From the NCBI GenBank assembly GCA_965277415.1, contig CBDICS010000058.1, forward strand, positions 76,381 to 140,380: a stretch of DNA of 64,000 bases, written 5' to 3'. The notes beneath the pieces were generated by a model. It saw only the letters and a program-made list of their open reading frames with translations, was not told the DNA's origin and did no database searches. The stretch is from JAHDHW01 sp965277415. Lineage in GTDB: Bacteria > Bacteroidota > Bacteroidia > Chitinophagales > Saprospiraceae. Shown here one piece after another: positions 9,259 through 18,896 of the stretch (position 1 is the first letter of the stretch; every line of letters begins with the position of its first letter). A program made the translations under genes and the position numbers.

Positions 9259-10224
9259 ATGAAAAAACTAGTACTCCTCCTAAATGCAGTTTTAATACTT
9301 AGCATGAGCAGTTTTGCTCAAAACAATATTCAGCTCAATATCAATCACAAATTAGGTGGCGCTGATTTTGCAATGGAAGCAGGTGCAAAAAACAACCTTG
9401 ACAATGACTTTGAAGTCACGCGCTTACAGTATTACATTTCTGAAATCTCGATTGTTCACGATGGTGGAATGGAAACAGTATTTGATGATTTATGGGTTCT
9501 GGTAAATGCTTCGGAAGCTACTCAAGTTGACTTAGGAGATCATAACATCAACTCAGTTGAAATGGTAAAAATACACATAGGTGTTGATTCCGAACATAAT
9601 CATTTAGACCCTGCTAGCTATCAGGCTACACATCCATTAGCTCCAACTTTTCCTTCCATGCATTGGGGTTGGGCGCCGGGATACCGATTTGTTGCTTTTG
9701 AGGGATATGGAGGAATCAACTTTGATCAACTGTTTCAACTGCACGGTTTAGGCGATGTAAATTATTTTACAACAGAAATTCCGCTTATAACTGAAGCTGC
9801 CAACAATGAAGTTATCATAGATATTAATGCAGATTATACCCGTGCATTAGAAGATATTAATGTCAATGCTGGAGTTATTGTTCACGGTGATTATGGCGAA
9901 GCAAAGCAATGTCTTGAAAATTTTAGAGACTATGTATTTACAGCTGCAAATGGAATAATTCCCACGATTGACTTTAGTGAAGTAAGTAAGTTTGAGGTAT
10001 TTCCAAATCCAACAAACGGACATGCAACGATAACATTAGAAACAAGTCAAGATTTAAATTATCAAGTATCGGTTACTGATATTCTTGGAAAACAGATTCT
10101 GTTTTTTGATGCTGTAAATAGTAATTCAACGATGGACTTAGTATTTAAAGAAGCTGGTTTTTATTTTATTAATTTGATTAAAGAAGGGCATCCGGTTATT
10201 ACAAAAAAATTGATTTCAAAATAA
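9259..10224 (+). CDS. MbnP-like copper-binding family protein with T9SS tail
   Basis: The 321-residue protein has a signal peptide (cut near S-F-A-Q). A core at residues 22-225 matches the MbnP family: L-Q-Y-Y-I-S-E-I near the N-terminus and S-M-H-W-G-W-A-P-G-Y-R-F around residues 133-144 (H135, W136, W138). In methanobactin-related MbnP, a Trp is oxidised to kynurenine by the di-haem partner MbnH to form a Cu(I) site. Here two di-haem peroxidase genes follow directly, supporting a similar pairing. The last 80 residues are a T9SS sorting domain (V-F-P-N-P-T-N-G), so the protein is probably delivered to the surface. Copper binding is inferred from the family. Confidence 0.85.
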   Translation: MKKLVLLLNAVLILSMSSFAQNNIQLNINHKLGGADFAMEAGAKNNLDNDFEVTRLQYYISEISIVHDGGMETVFDDLWVLVNASEATQVDLGDHNINSVEMVKIHIGVDSEHNHLDPASYQATHPLAPTFPSMHWGWAPGYRFVAFEGYGGINFDQLFQLHGLGDVNYFTTEIPLITEAANNEVIIDINADYTRALEDINVNAGVIVHGDYGEAKQCLENFRDYVFTAANGIIPTIDFSEVSKFEVFPNPTNGHATITLETSQDLNYQVSVTDILGKQILFFDAVNSNSTMDLVFKEAGFYFINLIKEGHPVITKKLISK

Positions 10225-10230
10225 GGAAGT

Positions 10231-11244
10231 ATGAAGTGGCTCTATTTTACTTGGCTGATTTTGATCCTTATTTCTTGTCGAAATGACGAAGAAATAGAGC
10301 CGCTTCATATACCTACTCTAATGGAAATTCCGAAAGGCTTTCCCGAAATAGATTTTCCAGAAGGCAATGAATTCACCAAAGCTCGATGGGACTTAGGCAA
10401 GCGCTTATTCTATGATCCGGCTTTGTCTTTAGACAGTTCAATCAATTGTGCTTCTTGTCATCAACCAGATTTAGCGTTTAGCGATGATATTGCATTTAGT
10501 TTAGGTGTGAATGAGCAGATAGGTACTCGAAATTCTCCTTCATTAGCGAACGTAGCCTACCAACCTTATTTTACTCGTGAAGGTGGCGTTCCTACTTTAG
10601 AAATGCAGGTCTTGGTCCCCATTCAAGAACACAATGAATTTGATTTCAACATTGTTCTTATTGCTGATAGATTAAAAAATGATCTGACTTACATCAATAT
10701 GGCTCAAGAGGCTTATGACCGTGAAGTAGATGCTTTTGTCATCACTCGTGCTATAGCTTGTTTTGAGAGAAGCCTTCTAAGCGGCTACAGTCCTTATGAT
10801 CAGTATCAACATTACGATATTACCTCAGCACTCTCCCCTGCTGCGATCAGAGGAATGAATCTCTTTTTTAGCGAACAGACCAATTGTTCAAAATGCCATA
10901 GTGATTTCAACTTCACCAATTATGCTTTTGAAAATAATGGCCTCTATGAAGTCTATGCAGATGAGGGTCGGTTTAGGCTAACAGGTGAAGCCTCCGACAG
11001 GGCTTTATTCAAAGTACCAAGTTTGAGAAACATCGCATTGACAGCTCCATATATGCACGATGGTTCTTTGAGCACTTTGGAAGCAGTCATCGAACACTAC
11101 CAATCGGGTGGGAAAAATCATCCACATAAAAGCGAATTCATCCAGCCATTGACTTTGTCCGAAACAGAAAAAGACGACCTTATACAATTTTTAAAATCAT
11201 TGACTGATGAGACCTTCATCAGTAATCCATTATTTAAGAAATAA
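10231..11244 (+). CDS. Di-haem cytochrome c peroxidase family lipoprotein (MbnH/MauG-like), first copy
   Basis: It starts 6 bp after the MbnP-like gene. The N-terminus has a lipobox (L-I-S-C, lipidated Cys 16). Two haem-binding motifs are present: C-A-S-C-H at 73-77 and C-S-K-C-H at 219-223. A Y-M-H-D-G motif near residue 273 is usual for bacterial cytochrome c peroxidases. At 337 residues it matches the family length. Its place beside an MbnP homologue makes it a candidate for oxidative maturation of that protein rather than for peroxide defence, but the sequence alone cannot decide this. Confidence 0.9.
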   Translation: MKWLYFTWLILILISCRNDEEIEPLHIPTLMEIPKGFPEIDFPEGNEFTKARWDLGKRLFYDPALSLDSSINCASCHQPDLAFSDDIAFSLGVNEQIGTRNSPSLANVAYQPYFTREGGVPTLEMQVLVPIQEHNEFDFNIVLIADRLKNDLTYINMAQEAYDREVDAFVITRAIACFERSLLSGYSPYDQYQHYDITSALSPAAIRGMNLFFSEQTNCSKCHSDFNFTNYAFENNGLYEVYADEGRFRLTGEASDRALFKVPSLRNIALTAPYMHDGSLSTLEAVIEHYQSGGKNHPHKSEFIQPLTLSETEKDDLIQFLKSLTDETFISNPLFKK

Positions 11245-11254
11245 TTTTATAATC

Positions 11255-12346
11255 ATGTCTAAAGTAAAATACCTCGTCCTTCTTTTTGTCAGCATACTCT
11301 TTGTAGTTGCCTGCAATAATGATGATGATCTACCAAAAGAACCTGTAACACATGATGAAACTCCTTTTCTTTTAGAATACGGGACTTTACCGACTCCTGA
11401 TCTTCCTGCTGATAATCCCTTAACCGCACAAGGTGTACAATTAGGTAAAATGCTTTTTTATGAAACCATGCTTTCAAAAGATGGCAGCCTATCTTGTGCC
11501 AGTTGTCATCGCCAATCTGATGGTTTTTCGGATACTACTCGATTCTCTATCGGTGTTGAAATGCTTCCTGGTAAACGCCAAGCCATGCCCATTTTTAATA
11601 TGGCTTGGCATAGCAATGAATTCTTTTGGGATGGTCGGGCACATTTGCTACGAGACCAATCTTTAAAGCCTATTCAAGATCCATTAGAAATGAATGAGAC
11701 TTTAGAAAATGTCATTGCAAAATTAAGTGCCAGTGAAATGTATCAAGATCAATTTATAAGAGCATTCGGTTCATCGGAAATAAGCGCTGAAAAAATGTCA
11801 TTAGCCATGGAGCAGTTCATGTTGAGCATTGTTTCCTACGATTCAAAATATGATAAATTTTTAGCTGGTGAGCTACAATTAACGGAAAGTGAAGAGAGGG
11901 GACTACTCCTTTTTGAAACAGAATACAATCCGTTTTTTCCAGATCTTTCAGGAGCAGACTGCGTTCATTGTCATGGAGGTGCAAATTTTGAGAATGATCA
12001 GTATATGAATAATGGTTTGGATACAGATGCTACAATGACAGACATTGGTAGAGAAGAGGTAAGTAATGATCCAAATGATAGAGGGAAATTTAAGGTGCCA
12101 TCATTAAGGAATGTAGCCGTAACACCGCCTTATATGCACGATGGAAGATTTCAAACATTGGAGGAAGTCATAGCTCATTATAATGAAGGTATTCAGGAAT
12201 CTGCAACAGTTGATCCTACCGTTTTAAATACAAAAGATACAGGATTATTGTTGACGGAGCAGGATAAAATAGATTTGATTAATTTCTTAAAAACCTTGAC
12301 GGATGATACTTTTTTAAATGAATCATCTTATAAAACGCCTTTTTAA
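11255..12346 (+). CDS. Di-haem cytochrome c peroxidase family lipoprotein, second copy
   Basis: The ATG at 11255 is chosen over 11207 because it gives a lipoprotein signal (V-V-A-C) and clears the upstream stop codon by 10 bp. The 364-residue protein has haem motifs C-A-S-C-H at 81-85 and C-V-H-C-H at 236-240, and a P-P-Y-M-H-D-G-R motif. It is related to, but clearly diverged from, the preceding gene, so the operon holds two distinct di-haem enzymes. One may modify the MbnP-like protein while the other takes part in electron transfer or peroxide reduction; this split is a guess. Confidence 0.9.
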   Translation: MSKVKYLVLLFVSILFVVACNNDDDLPKEPVTHDETPFLLEYGTLPTPDLPADNPLTAQGVQLGKMLFYETMLSKDGSLSCASCHRQSDGFSDTTRFSIGVEMLPGKRQAMPIFNMAWHSNEFFWDGRAHLLRDQSLKPIQDPLEMNETLENVIAKLSASEMYQDQFIRAFGSSEISAEKMSLAMEQFMLSIVSYDSKYDKFLAGELQLTESEERGLLLFETEYNPFFPDLSGADCVHCHGGANFENDQYMNNGLDTDATMTDIGREEVSNDPNDRGKFKVPSLRNVAVTPPYMHDGRFQTLEEVIAHYNEGIQESATVDPTVLNTKDTGLLLTEQDKIDLINFLKTLTDDTFLNESSYKTPF

Positions 12347-12426
12347 TTTTTTTGGGTATTCTAATGCCAATGAAGCATATTCGACAGCAATGTAAATATA
12401 AATATTGTGTGAAATTTCTTTTGATT

Positions 12427-13032
12427 TTAGAAGTCTAAATTAAATTGAGGATTGTCTAAATTCTTTACATTTCTATAAATATCTTCCATTTTAATATGTG
12501 TCTCAATCGAATTGAGATAGATGGATTTATCTAGCCCAATTGTAGTCACCATTTTCCAATATTTATTGTCTACTCTAAACAATGTATCAATTACAGGTTT
12601 GTATTGATCTATAAGTACATATTCACAAAAGGAACTTAAAGAGCGATACTTATGAAATTTATTTCCTCTATCATAACTTTCAGTAGATTTCGAAAGTACT
12701 TCAATTATTAAGATTGGATTAGTTACTGAATGTTCATCTTCAATAGATGTTTCTATTTCACCGCATATCATCATCCCATCAGGATAAACAAATGAACTTG
12801 CTTTTTCTACATAGACTTTTACATCTCCATTGATAGATACACATTTTGAGTTCTTCTTTTTGAGAATGCCATTAATTTCAGAATTTATATTGTTACCAAT
12901 TATGCCGTGATTTAAGCTTCCCCCAGTCAAAGCTAAAACATTACCATTTTCATACTCATTCCGTATATTAGACTGGTTATCATAGTCTAAGTATTCAACA
13001 ATTGTATATTTGTCCAAAGTCTCTTTTTGCAT
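12427..13032 (-). CDS. Uma2 family (DUF820) restriction-endonuclease-fold protein
   Basis: The 201-residue protein shows the Uma2 pattern: N-terminal Y-L-D-Y-D, E-Y-E-N-G-N-V-L-A-L-T-G-G, then V-Y-P-D-G and I-L-I-I-E-V-L-S-K-S-T. The P-D and E-V-x-S-K residues are the PD-(D/E)xK-like catalytic set. These proteins are common and multicopy in cyanobacteria and Bacteroidota, where their biological role is unknown. The gene stands alone, convergent with the peroxidase operon, with no methylase beside it, so it is not a classical restriction system. Confidence 0.92.
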   Translation of the reverse strand: MQKETLDKYTIVEYLDYDNQSNIRNEYENGNVLALTGGSLNHGIIGNNINSEINGILKKKNSKCVSINGDVKVYVEKASSFVYPDGMMICGEIETSIEDEHSVTNPILIIEVLSKSTESYDRGNKFHKYRSLSSFCEYVLIDQYKPVIDTLFRVDNKYWKMVTTIGLDKSIYLNSIETHIKMEDIYRNVKNLDNPQFNLDF

Positions 13033-13466
13033 AACAACTATGTTTTCAATTTCTTATACAAGATACTGAATTATGGTCTAATGTCCAATAAATACATTCT
13101 GCAATCTATGCTTATATTTTAATACAGACTTTACCTAACGGTAATCGTTTGATACTTTTCAATTTAATGCGTTTCATTAATGCCATTGCTTATTTGAATT
13201 TTTATTTTTAGAACATACACCCTTGAATTAACTTTCTCACCTTGAAAATCTCCTCTCCAATATTGGTTTGGAGATTTATATTTTGAAGTTGTTTTTTATT
13301 CCCTATTCCCCTTTTGTCTACAAAACACTTACTGACATTTTCAATTTCTTTCTGACTTATCCTGCTTAAATCGTCTAATTCGTGCAAAATTGAATTTTTA
13401 AAAACTTAGAACCTGATTTCGCTTTCGACAATAAATTTTGGATAGGTTCTCAAAAATAAAATTCAA
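13033..13466. other. Intergenic region upstream of the alanine symporter
   Basis: No gene is seen. It holds a weak stem (TCTCCAA with TTGGAGA near 13253-13273) and the hairpin at 13408-13450. It should contain the promoters of the divergent Uma2 and symporter genes, but I cannot place a confident -33/-7 pair. Confidence 0.5.
13408..13450. repeat. Palindromic repeat of the AGAACCTGTCCAA family
   Basis: Its ends are AGAACCT and AGGTTCT. Positions 13417-13450 match the reverse complement of 44712-44745 with a few changes. It ends 16 bases before the symporter ATG, so it would fold at the start of that mRNA. Confidence 0.65.
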
Positions 13467-15101
13467 ATGGAAACATTCCTTGACAATGCAAATGGTATTT
13501 TAGAATATATATTAATGATTAGCCTATTGAGTACCGGCCTTTGGTTAACGTATCGACTAGGCTTTATACAAATTCGGCGACTCGCTCACGGCATCGCAGT
13601 CGTTAGAGGCAAATATGATGATCCAAATGCCCCCGGGGATGTCAGCCATTTTCAAGCACTCACCACCGCACTATCCGCAACCGTAGGCATTGGCAATATA
13701 GCTGGAGTAGCAATAGCCATTCATTGGGGAGGTCCTGGAGCAATTTTTTGGATGTGGGTCACTGCCTTTTTAGGTATGGCTACTAAATTTACGGAGGTTA
13801 CACTTGCACAAAAATTTAGAGTCAGTATTCCCGATAAAAATGGCAAAGAAACGAATTCTGTTTCTGGAGGCCCTATGTATTATATAGAGCATGGCCTTGG
13901 AAAGAAATGGAAACCTATGGCACTGTTTTTTGCAGGTGCATTGATCACGATGGCAATGATTTCAGGCAATGCAATTCAGGCAAATACCTTAGCGGATTTA
14001 GTATATACTGTTTTTGAGATTCCAACATGGTTGACCGGATGTATCAGCGCAGCCATTGTTGGATTAGTCATCATCGGAGGAATTTCAAGAATAGGAAAAG
14101 TAACCAGTATACTTGCTCCTTCTATGGCTAGTCTTTATGTCTTGGGTGGATTATTGGTATTATTTTTAAATGCCTCAGAGGTCATTCCTGCTCTCAAATT
14201 GATTTTCACAGAAGCCTTCAATCCTACAGCAGGTGTTGCAGGAACAGGAACCGGGGTATTTTTACAAACTTTAATGTGGGGGGTCCGTCGTGGTTTATTT
14301 TCAAATGAAGCGGGTCAAGGATCTGCACCAATTGCTCACTCAGCTGCTAAAACCGATGAACCCGTATCAGAGGGCGTAGTCGCTTTATTAGAACCTTTAA
14401 TTGATACACTCATCATTTGCACGATAACAGCTATGGTCATTCTAACTACCGGAATCTGGAATAAGCCGACACCTACTGATATTGTTTTAGCTTCTGGAGA
14501 TCTTACTTATCAAGTAGAAATCGAAACAGGCTATAAAATCACAAATTCACCTAAAACCATTAAAGTAACAGATGGAAAACAAGCATCCTCAACATTGCTT
14601 TCATGGCATGAAGTCCCTGTAGAATTGCTCTATATAGATCAAGATCAAAATAATCTATTTGATGGTACTATATATCCGCAAGAACAATACGCCCTTGATA
14701 CAAAAGGCCAACGATTTGAAACACTCTATGGTTCTGCTATTGAAAATTCAGCTCCATTAACCATGTGGGCTTATAAAGAAGGGCTTGGCCAATTCGGTGT
14801 TTTTATCGTTGTACTTTGTGTTATTCTATTTGCGATCTCTACAGCTATATCCTGGAGTTATTATGGAGATCGCTGTGCCATTTACTTATTTGGAGCTAGC
14901 GCAATACTCCCTTATCGTATTATTTATGTAGTCATGCATTTTATTGGAGCCGTGGTTTCCTTAAATGTCATTTGGGATTTGGGAGATTTAGCAATGGCTC
15001 TGGGAACCATACCCAATGTAATTGCGCTGGTTTTATTATCAGGGCTTGCTCGTAAATTGAGTAAAAATTATTTTGAGAAGAAGCCTTATTTGCGAAAGTA
15101 G
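13467..15101 (+). CDS. Alanine/glycine:cation symporter (AGCS family)
   Basis: The 544-residue inner-membrane protein couples amino-acid uptake (Ala/Gly) to Na+ or H+. The AGCS signatures are A-L-T-T-A-L-S-A-T-V-G-I-G-N-I-A-G-V-A near residue 68 and G-L-F-S-N-E-A-G-Q-G-S-A-P near 275. About ten hydrophobic segments are visible. A soluble insertion of about 100 residues (roughly 335-430, containing T-Y-Q-V-E-I-E-T-G-Y-K) splits the membrane core between helices. Many Bacteroidota members carry such an insert. No operon partner is nearby. Confidence 0.93.
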   Translation: METFLDNANGILEYILMISLLSTGLWLTYRLGFIQIRRLAHGIAVVRGKYDDPNAPGDVSHFQALTTALSATVGIGNIAGVAIAIHWGGPGAIFWMWVTAFLGMATKFTEVTLAQKFRVSIPDKNGKETNSVSGGPMYYIEHGLGKKWKPMALFFAGALITMAMISGNAIQANTLADLVYTVFEIPTWLTGCISAAIVGLVIIGGISRIGKVTSILAPSMASLYVLGGLLVLFLNASEVIPALKLIFTEAFNPTAGVAGTGTGVFLQTLMWGVRRGLFSNEAGQGSAPIAHSAAKTDEPVSEGVVALLEPLIDTLIICTITAMVILTTGIWNKPTPTDIVLASGDLTYQVEIETGYKITNSPKTIKVTDGKQASSTLLSWHEVPVELLYIDQDQNNLFDGTIYPQEQYALDTKGQRFETLYGSAIENSAPLTMWAYKEGLGQFGVFIVVLCVILFAISTAISWSYYGDRCAIYLFGASAILPYRIIYVVMHFIGAVVSLNVIWDLGDLAMALGTIPNVIALVLLSGLARKLSKNYFEKKPYLRK

Positions 15102-15119
15102 GAGAATTCACGAACAGGA

Positions 15120-15155
15120 AGAACCTGCCCATAATTTTTTTATTGGACAGGTTCT
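15120..15155. terminator. Hairpin terminator built from the AGAACCTGTCC repeat
   Basis: AGAACCTGCCCATAAT (15120-15135) pairs with ATTGGACAGGTTCT (15142-15155), with a T-rich loop. It lies between the converging symporter and acetyltransferase genes. Its arm sequence is the same family as the ends of the element at 44712-44895. Confidence 0.7.
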
Positions 15156-15197
15156 GACTTATCCTTTATTTTTCGATTCGAGATAACTGCTGTTTGA

Positions 15198-15716
15198 TCA
15201 AACTATTTTTTCCATCATTAAGTCTATTTCAGGTAGATTCCCGACCATAAAAGTATGTTCTCCAAAAACCTTAAAACCTTGTTTCTTATAAAAAGAAATG
15301 GCTCGCGCATTTTCTTCCCAGACGCCAAGCCAAACTTTTTCTTTACCCTTCGATTTAGCGATTTCAATTGCAAAGTCGATCAATACCGTACCCAAGCCCT
15401 GACGATAAAATTTTTTTAATAAATAAATCCGTTCGATTTCTAAATACCTTGAGTCAAGTTTTTCTGTTTGGGCATTTCCTTCATTCAATTTTATAAAACC
15501 AGCTATTTCTGCCCCTTTTTTAAGAAAATAAAAAGCACTCTCCGGATTTTTGAATTCGGATTTCAACTGTTCAATCTCGTATGCTCTATCTAAATAAAGT
15601 TGAAAATCTACTGGATGTTCTACAGGCTCATAAGCTTCTTTAAAACAGCGGATACCTATTTCTCTAAAAAGGTTTAAGTCTTTGATATGGCATTGAACAA
15701 TCTTTATGCTATTCAT
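15198..15716 (-). CDS. GNAT family N-acetyltransferase
   Basis: The start at 15716 (MNSIKIVQ) is preferred because the GNAT fold begins immediately after it; an upstream ATG at 15734 would add six residues. The product of about 172 residues has the acetyl-CoA-binding motif A region (I-E-R-I-Y-L, then R-Q-G-L-G-T-V-L-I) and the motif B region (W-L-G-V-W-E-E-N-A-R-A-I-S-F-Y). The acceptor substrate cannot be told. It is a stand-alone cytoplasmic enzyme between two transporter genes. Confidence 0.9.
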   Translation of the reverse strand: MNSIKIVQCHIKDLNLFREIGIRCFKEAYEPVEHPVDFQLYLDRAYEIEQLKSEFKNPESAFYFLKKGAEIAGFIKLNEGNAQTEKLDSRYLEIERIYLLKKFYRQGLGTVLIDFAIEIAKSKGKEKVWLGVWEENARAISFYKKQGFKVFGEHTFMVGNLPEIDLMMEKIV

Positions 15717-15862
15717 ATTAAATCTTCTTAACATTCGAAATTCTAGACAATGAAGATACTGAGCGCTTTATAAATTTACAATAATCTTCTTTTATTAAAT
15801 TAAGAACAGATAACTATAAATTGTATAATCTGACTTATATTTACTTCAAACAATTGAGAAAC

Positions 15863-17356
15863 ATGGAAAAGAACGAAATTCAGGAAAATAAAGAATTAGC
15901 ATTATGGGAAGCAATGATTCCTGTCATTATACTCATCGCATTATTAGCTTATAATATTTTCTTTAAAAAGGGAGAATGGCTTGGCGGTTACTCTAGCCAT
16001 TATATCTTATTGATAGCTGGTGCAATAGCAGCAATAGTTGGTCTTTTTAATAAAGTCAGTTTATGGACGATGGTAACGGAAGTGTGGGAAAACTTAAAAA
16101 GTGTGCTGATTCCTATTTCTATATTACTCTTGGTAGGCGCACTTGCAGGTACCTGGATGATTAGTGGGATTGTGCCTTCTATGGTTTACTATGGGCTTCA
16201 GATCCTTAATCCTACTATTTTCCTAGCTGCATCAGTTGTGATATGTGCAATCATTTCACTAGCAACAGGCAGCTCTTGGACGACTACAGCAACAGTCGGC
16301 ATTGCACTTGTGGGCATAGCCGGAGCCATGGGCATTTCACCTGGAATGGCTGCGGGAGCTATCATTTCGGGCGCATATTTTGGTGATAAAATGTCTCCAT
16401 TGAGTGATACTACGAACCTTGCTCCTGCAATGGCTGGTGGCGAATTGTTTAGCCATATCAGATATATGGCCTACACTACTATTCCATCTATTACGATTAC
16501 TTTTATCATTTTTATAATTTTAGGATTCACTACAAATAGTGGCACTCCTCCTTCTGACAATACCATTATTAATGACTTATTAGTTGACAAGTTTCATATT
16601 ACACCTTGGCTTTTTATAGTCCCTATAATTGTCGTAATTGCCATTCTATTAAAAATAAAACCTCTGATTGCTTTATCAATTGGCGCTTTATTAGGTGGTG
16701 TTTTTGCGATCATCTTCCAACCTGAAGTTTTAAAAGAATTGACAGGGGACAGTACTTTAAGTATAGGTTCATATGTTAAAGGTGTATTTAATGCGCTTAT
16801 TGCGGATACCCAATTGGGACTACCAGAATTCATTAAGGCAATGAATTTAGGCGATGATGCAGAAGGTGGTTTGTCTAAATTATTAAATGGTAAAGGTGTA
16901 GAAGGGATGTTGTGGACAGTCTATTTGATTATCTGCGCAATGGTATTTGGTGGTGTCATGGATGGGATTGGAGCTTTAGCCAGGATTACCCAATCTCTTT
17001 TGAGTATGGCAAAATCCGTATTTGGATTATTTGCAAGTACGGTTGCAAGTTGTCTAGCACTAAACGTCACAGCTTCCGATCAATATCTGGCTATAGTTGT
17101 ACCAGGAAAAATGTTTAAAAAGGCTTATGAAGACAAAGGCCTTGCTCCTGAGAATTTAAGTCGTACATTAGAAGATTCTGGGACAGTGACCTCCGTTTTA
17201 ATTCCCTGGAATACTTGTGGTGCTTATCAGTATGGTACGCTTGGGGTTTCGGCAGGAGAGTATTTCATCTATGCGATTTTCAATTGGCTAAGCCCTATTA
17301 TGACCTTGATTTTTGCTGCTTTTAGTATTAAGATTAAACAGTTGGCAAAAAAATAG
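15863..17356 (+). CDS. nhaC: Na+/H+ antiporter NhaC family
   Basis: The ATG at 15863 is chosen; 14 extra codons upstream add no recognisable feature. The product of 497 residues is a polytopic inner-membrane protein with about eleven hydrophobic segments. The NhaC-type core is visible: A-T-G-S-S-W-T-T-T-A-T-V-G and G-A-Y-F-G-D-K-M-S-P-L-S-D-T-T-N. It exports Na+ in exchange for protons. Some NhaC relatives exchange malate or lactate, so the exact substrate is open. The FG-GAP gene follows 60 bp later on the same strand. Confidence 0.92.
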   Translation: MEKNEIQENKELALWEAMIPVIILIALLAYNIFFKKGEWLGGYSSHYILLIAGAIAAIVGLFNKVSLWTMVTEVWENLKSVLIPISILLLVGALAGTWMISGIVPSMVYYGLQILNPTIFLAASVVICAIISLATGSSWTTTATVGIALVGIAGAMGISPGMAAGAIISGAYFGDKMSPLSDTTNLAPAMAGGELFSHIRYMAYTTIPSITITFIIFIILGFTTNSGTPPSDNTIINDLLVDKFHITPWLFIVPIIVVIAILLKIKPLIALSIGALLGGVFAIIFQPEVLKELTGDSTLSIGSYVKGVFNALIADTQLGLPEFIKAMNLGDDAEGGLSKLLNGKGVEGMLWTVYLIICAMVFGGVMDGIGALARITQSLLSMAKSVFGLFASTVASCLALNVTASDQYLAIVVPGKMFKKAYEDKGLAPENLSRTLEDSGTVTSVLIPWNTCGAYQYGTLGVSAGEYFIYAIFNWLSPIMTLIFAAFSIKIKQLAKK

Positions 17357-17416
17357 GTGTAATAGATTTTTATGACACGGCTCTATTCTAATCATCGATT
17401 TGTGAATGAAAATTCT

Positions 17417-18871
17417 ATGAAAATAAAATTATTGTTCTTCCTACTTCTGTTTTCAATGATTCCAGCTATTGGTCAAATATATACCCTTAGTTCAGAGAGT
17501 TTACCTAATGATGCTACTGCTCAAAGTATGGATGTAAAGGCAGCAGATATTGATGGCGACGGGGATTTGGACATTGTATTGGCTAATGAATTCCAAAGGA
17601 ATATCATCCTCACTAATGATGGGCAAGGAAATTTCACCAATAATGGAAATATTCCAAATACCATTCATGACAGTGAAGATGTCGCAATTGCGGATTTTGA
17701 CTTAGATGGGGATTTGGATCTAATTTTTTGTAGTGAAGATGACTTCATTCATGAATATTACTTAAATGATGGTGCTGGCAACTTTTCCGCTTCATCCAAC
17801 TATTCTTTTCCAAATTCTATTGCCAATGCAGTTATTACAGCAAATCTAAATAATGATACTTTTCCTGATGTCATCTTTGGAAATGCCAATCAAAATCGAA
17901 TATTTATAAATAACGGAGATGGTACCTTTACAGATGAAACAAGTACTCGATTACCGGTTTTGAGTCATACCACTCAAGACCTGAACCTTACAGATATTGA
18001 CAATGATAATGATCTAGATTTATTAGTTGGGAATGAAGGAAATAGCAAAATCTTAATCAATGATGGTCAAGGTGTTTTTCAAGATGAGACAGAAGATCGA
18101 CTTCCAATACATCCATTAGTTGAAACCAGAAAAATTTCAACAGGAGATATTAACGGAGATAATTTTGCTGACCTCTTCTTTTCTAATGTAGCTTTTCTTC
18201 CTTCAAGTGGTCCCTATCGATCTAATTTACTTTTCCTCAATGATGGTACGGGTAGTTTCACAGATGTCAGTACTTCGCAAATGCCTACTGATAATGATGA
18301 TACACTGGATGCCATATTCGAAGATGTAGATAATGATGGCGATCAAGATATTGTTTTAGCTAATGTTAATTTGCAGTCAACGGCTAATCAAAAAGTGTAT
18401 ATCAATGATGGTACTGGAAATTTTACAGATAAATCTCTAGATATTTTTGAAGTCTTACATTATGATAATGCATTGGGTGTCATCTCAGCAGATCTCAATC
18501 AAGATGGGTTTAATGATCTTTATTTTTGTGAACGCAATACGGGTGGAAGTGTTAAAGATTTATATTTTACAAAAAATATAATTGATGCTTTAGATGAACC
18601 GATAACTGAGATCTCCAATCATTTGGGTATTTTCCCAAACCCAATTAAAGATGAATTTAGAGTCTTTATTACTTTTAAGGCGGAAGAAAATTTCTCCATC
18701 CAAATGATTAGTCAAACAGGAAGTATCGTAAAAATACTTGACGACTATGAAAAAATTGAAGTTAACCTTTTTCAATTTTCTATACAAGATCTATCGCTTA
18801 CATCAGGTTTCTACTTTTTAAAAATCAATAACGGATCTCAAGTTTATTATAAGAAAATACAGGTTCTTTAA
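17417..18871 (+). CDS. Secreted FG-GAP/VCBS repeat protein with T9SS tail
   Basis: The ATG at 17417 (MKIKLLFF...) opens a signal peptide ending A-I-G-Q, so it is preferred to 17372. The 484-residue product has about seven repeats with the calcium-loop pattern D-x-D-x-D-G-D-x-D (for example D-I-D-G-D-G-D-L-D and D-N-D-N-D-L-D), which build an integrin-alpha-like beta-propeller. The C-terminal 85 residues form a T9SS sorting domain (I-F-P-N-P-I-K-D). It is likely a surface or secreted Ca2+-binding protein of unknown partner. Confidence 0.92.
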   Translation: MKIKLLFFLLLFSMIPAIGQIYTLSSESLPNDATAQSMDVKAADIDGDGDLDIVLANEFQRNIILTNDGQGNFTNNGNIPNTIHDSEDVAIADFDLDGDLDLIFCSEDDFIHEYYLNDGAGNFSASSNYSFPNSIANAVITANLNNDTFPDVIFGNANQNRIFINNGDGTFTDETSTRLPVLSHTTQDLNLTDIDNDNDLDLLVGNEGNSKILINDGQGVFQDETEDRLPIHPLVETRKISTGDINGDNFADLFFSNVAFLPSSGPYRSNLLFLNDGTGSFTDVSTSQMPTDNDDTLDAIFEDVDNDGDQDIVLANVNLQSTANQKVYINDGTGNFTDKSLDIFEVLHYDNALGVISADLNQDGFNDLYFCERNTGGSVKDLYFTKNIIDALDEPITEISNHLGIFPNPIKDEFRVFITFKAEENFSIQMISQTGSIVKILDDYEKIEVNLFQFSIQDLSLTSGFYFLKINNGSQVYYKKIQVL

Positions 18872-18896
18872 GTGAACACTTACAACAAGCCACTCT

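Noticed and set aside
12427..13032. Uma2 protein as part of a restriction-modification system
   Set aside because: No methyltransferase or specificity gene nearby; the family is multicopy and widespread.
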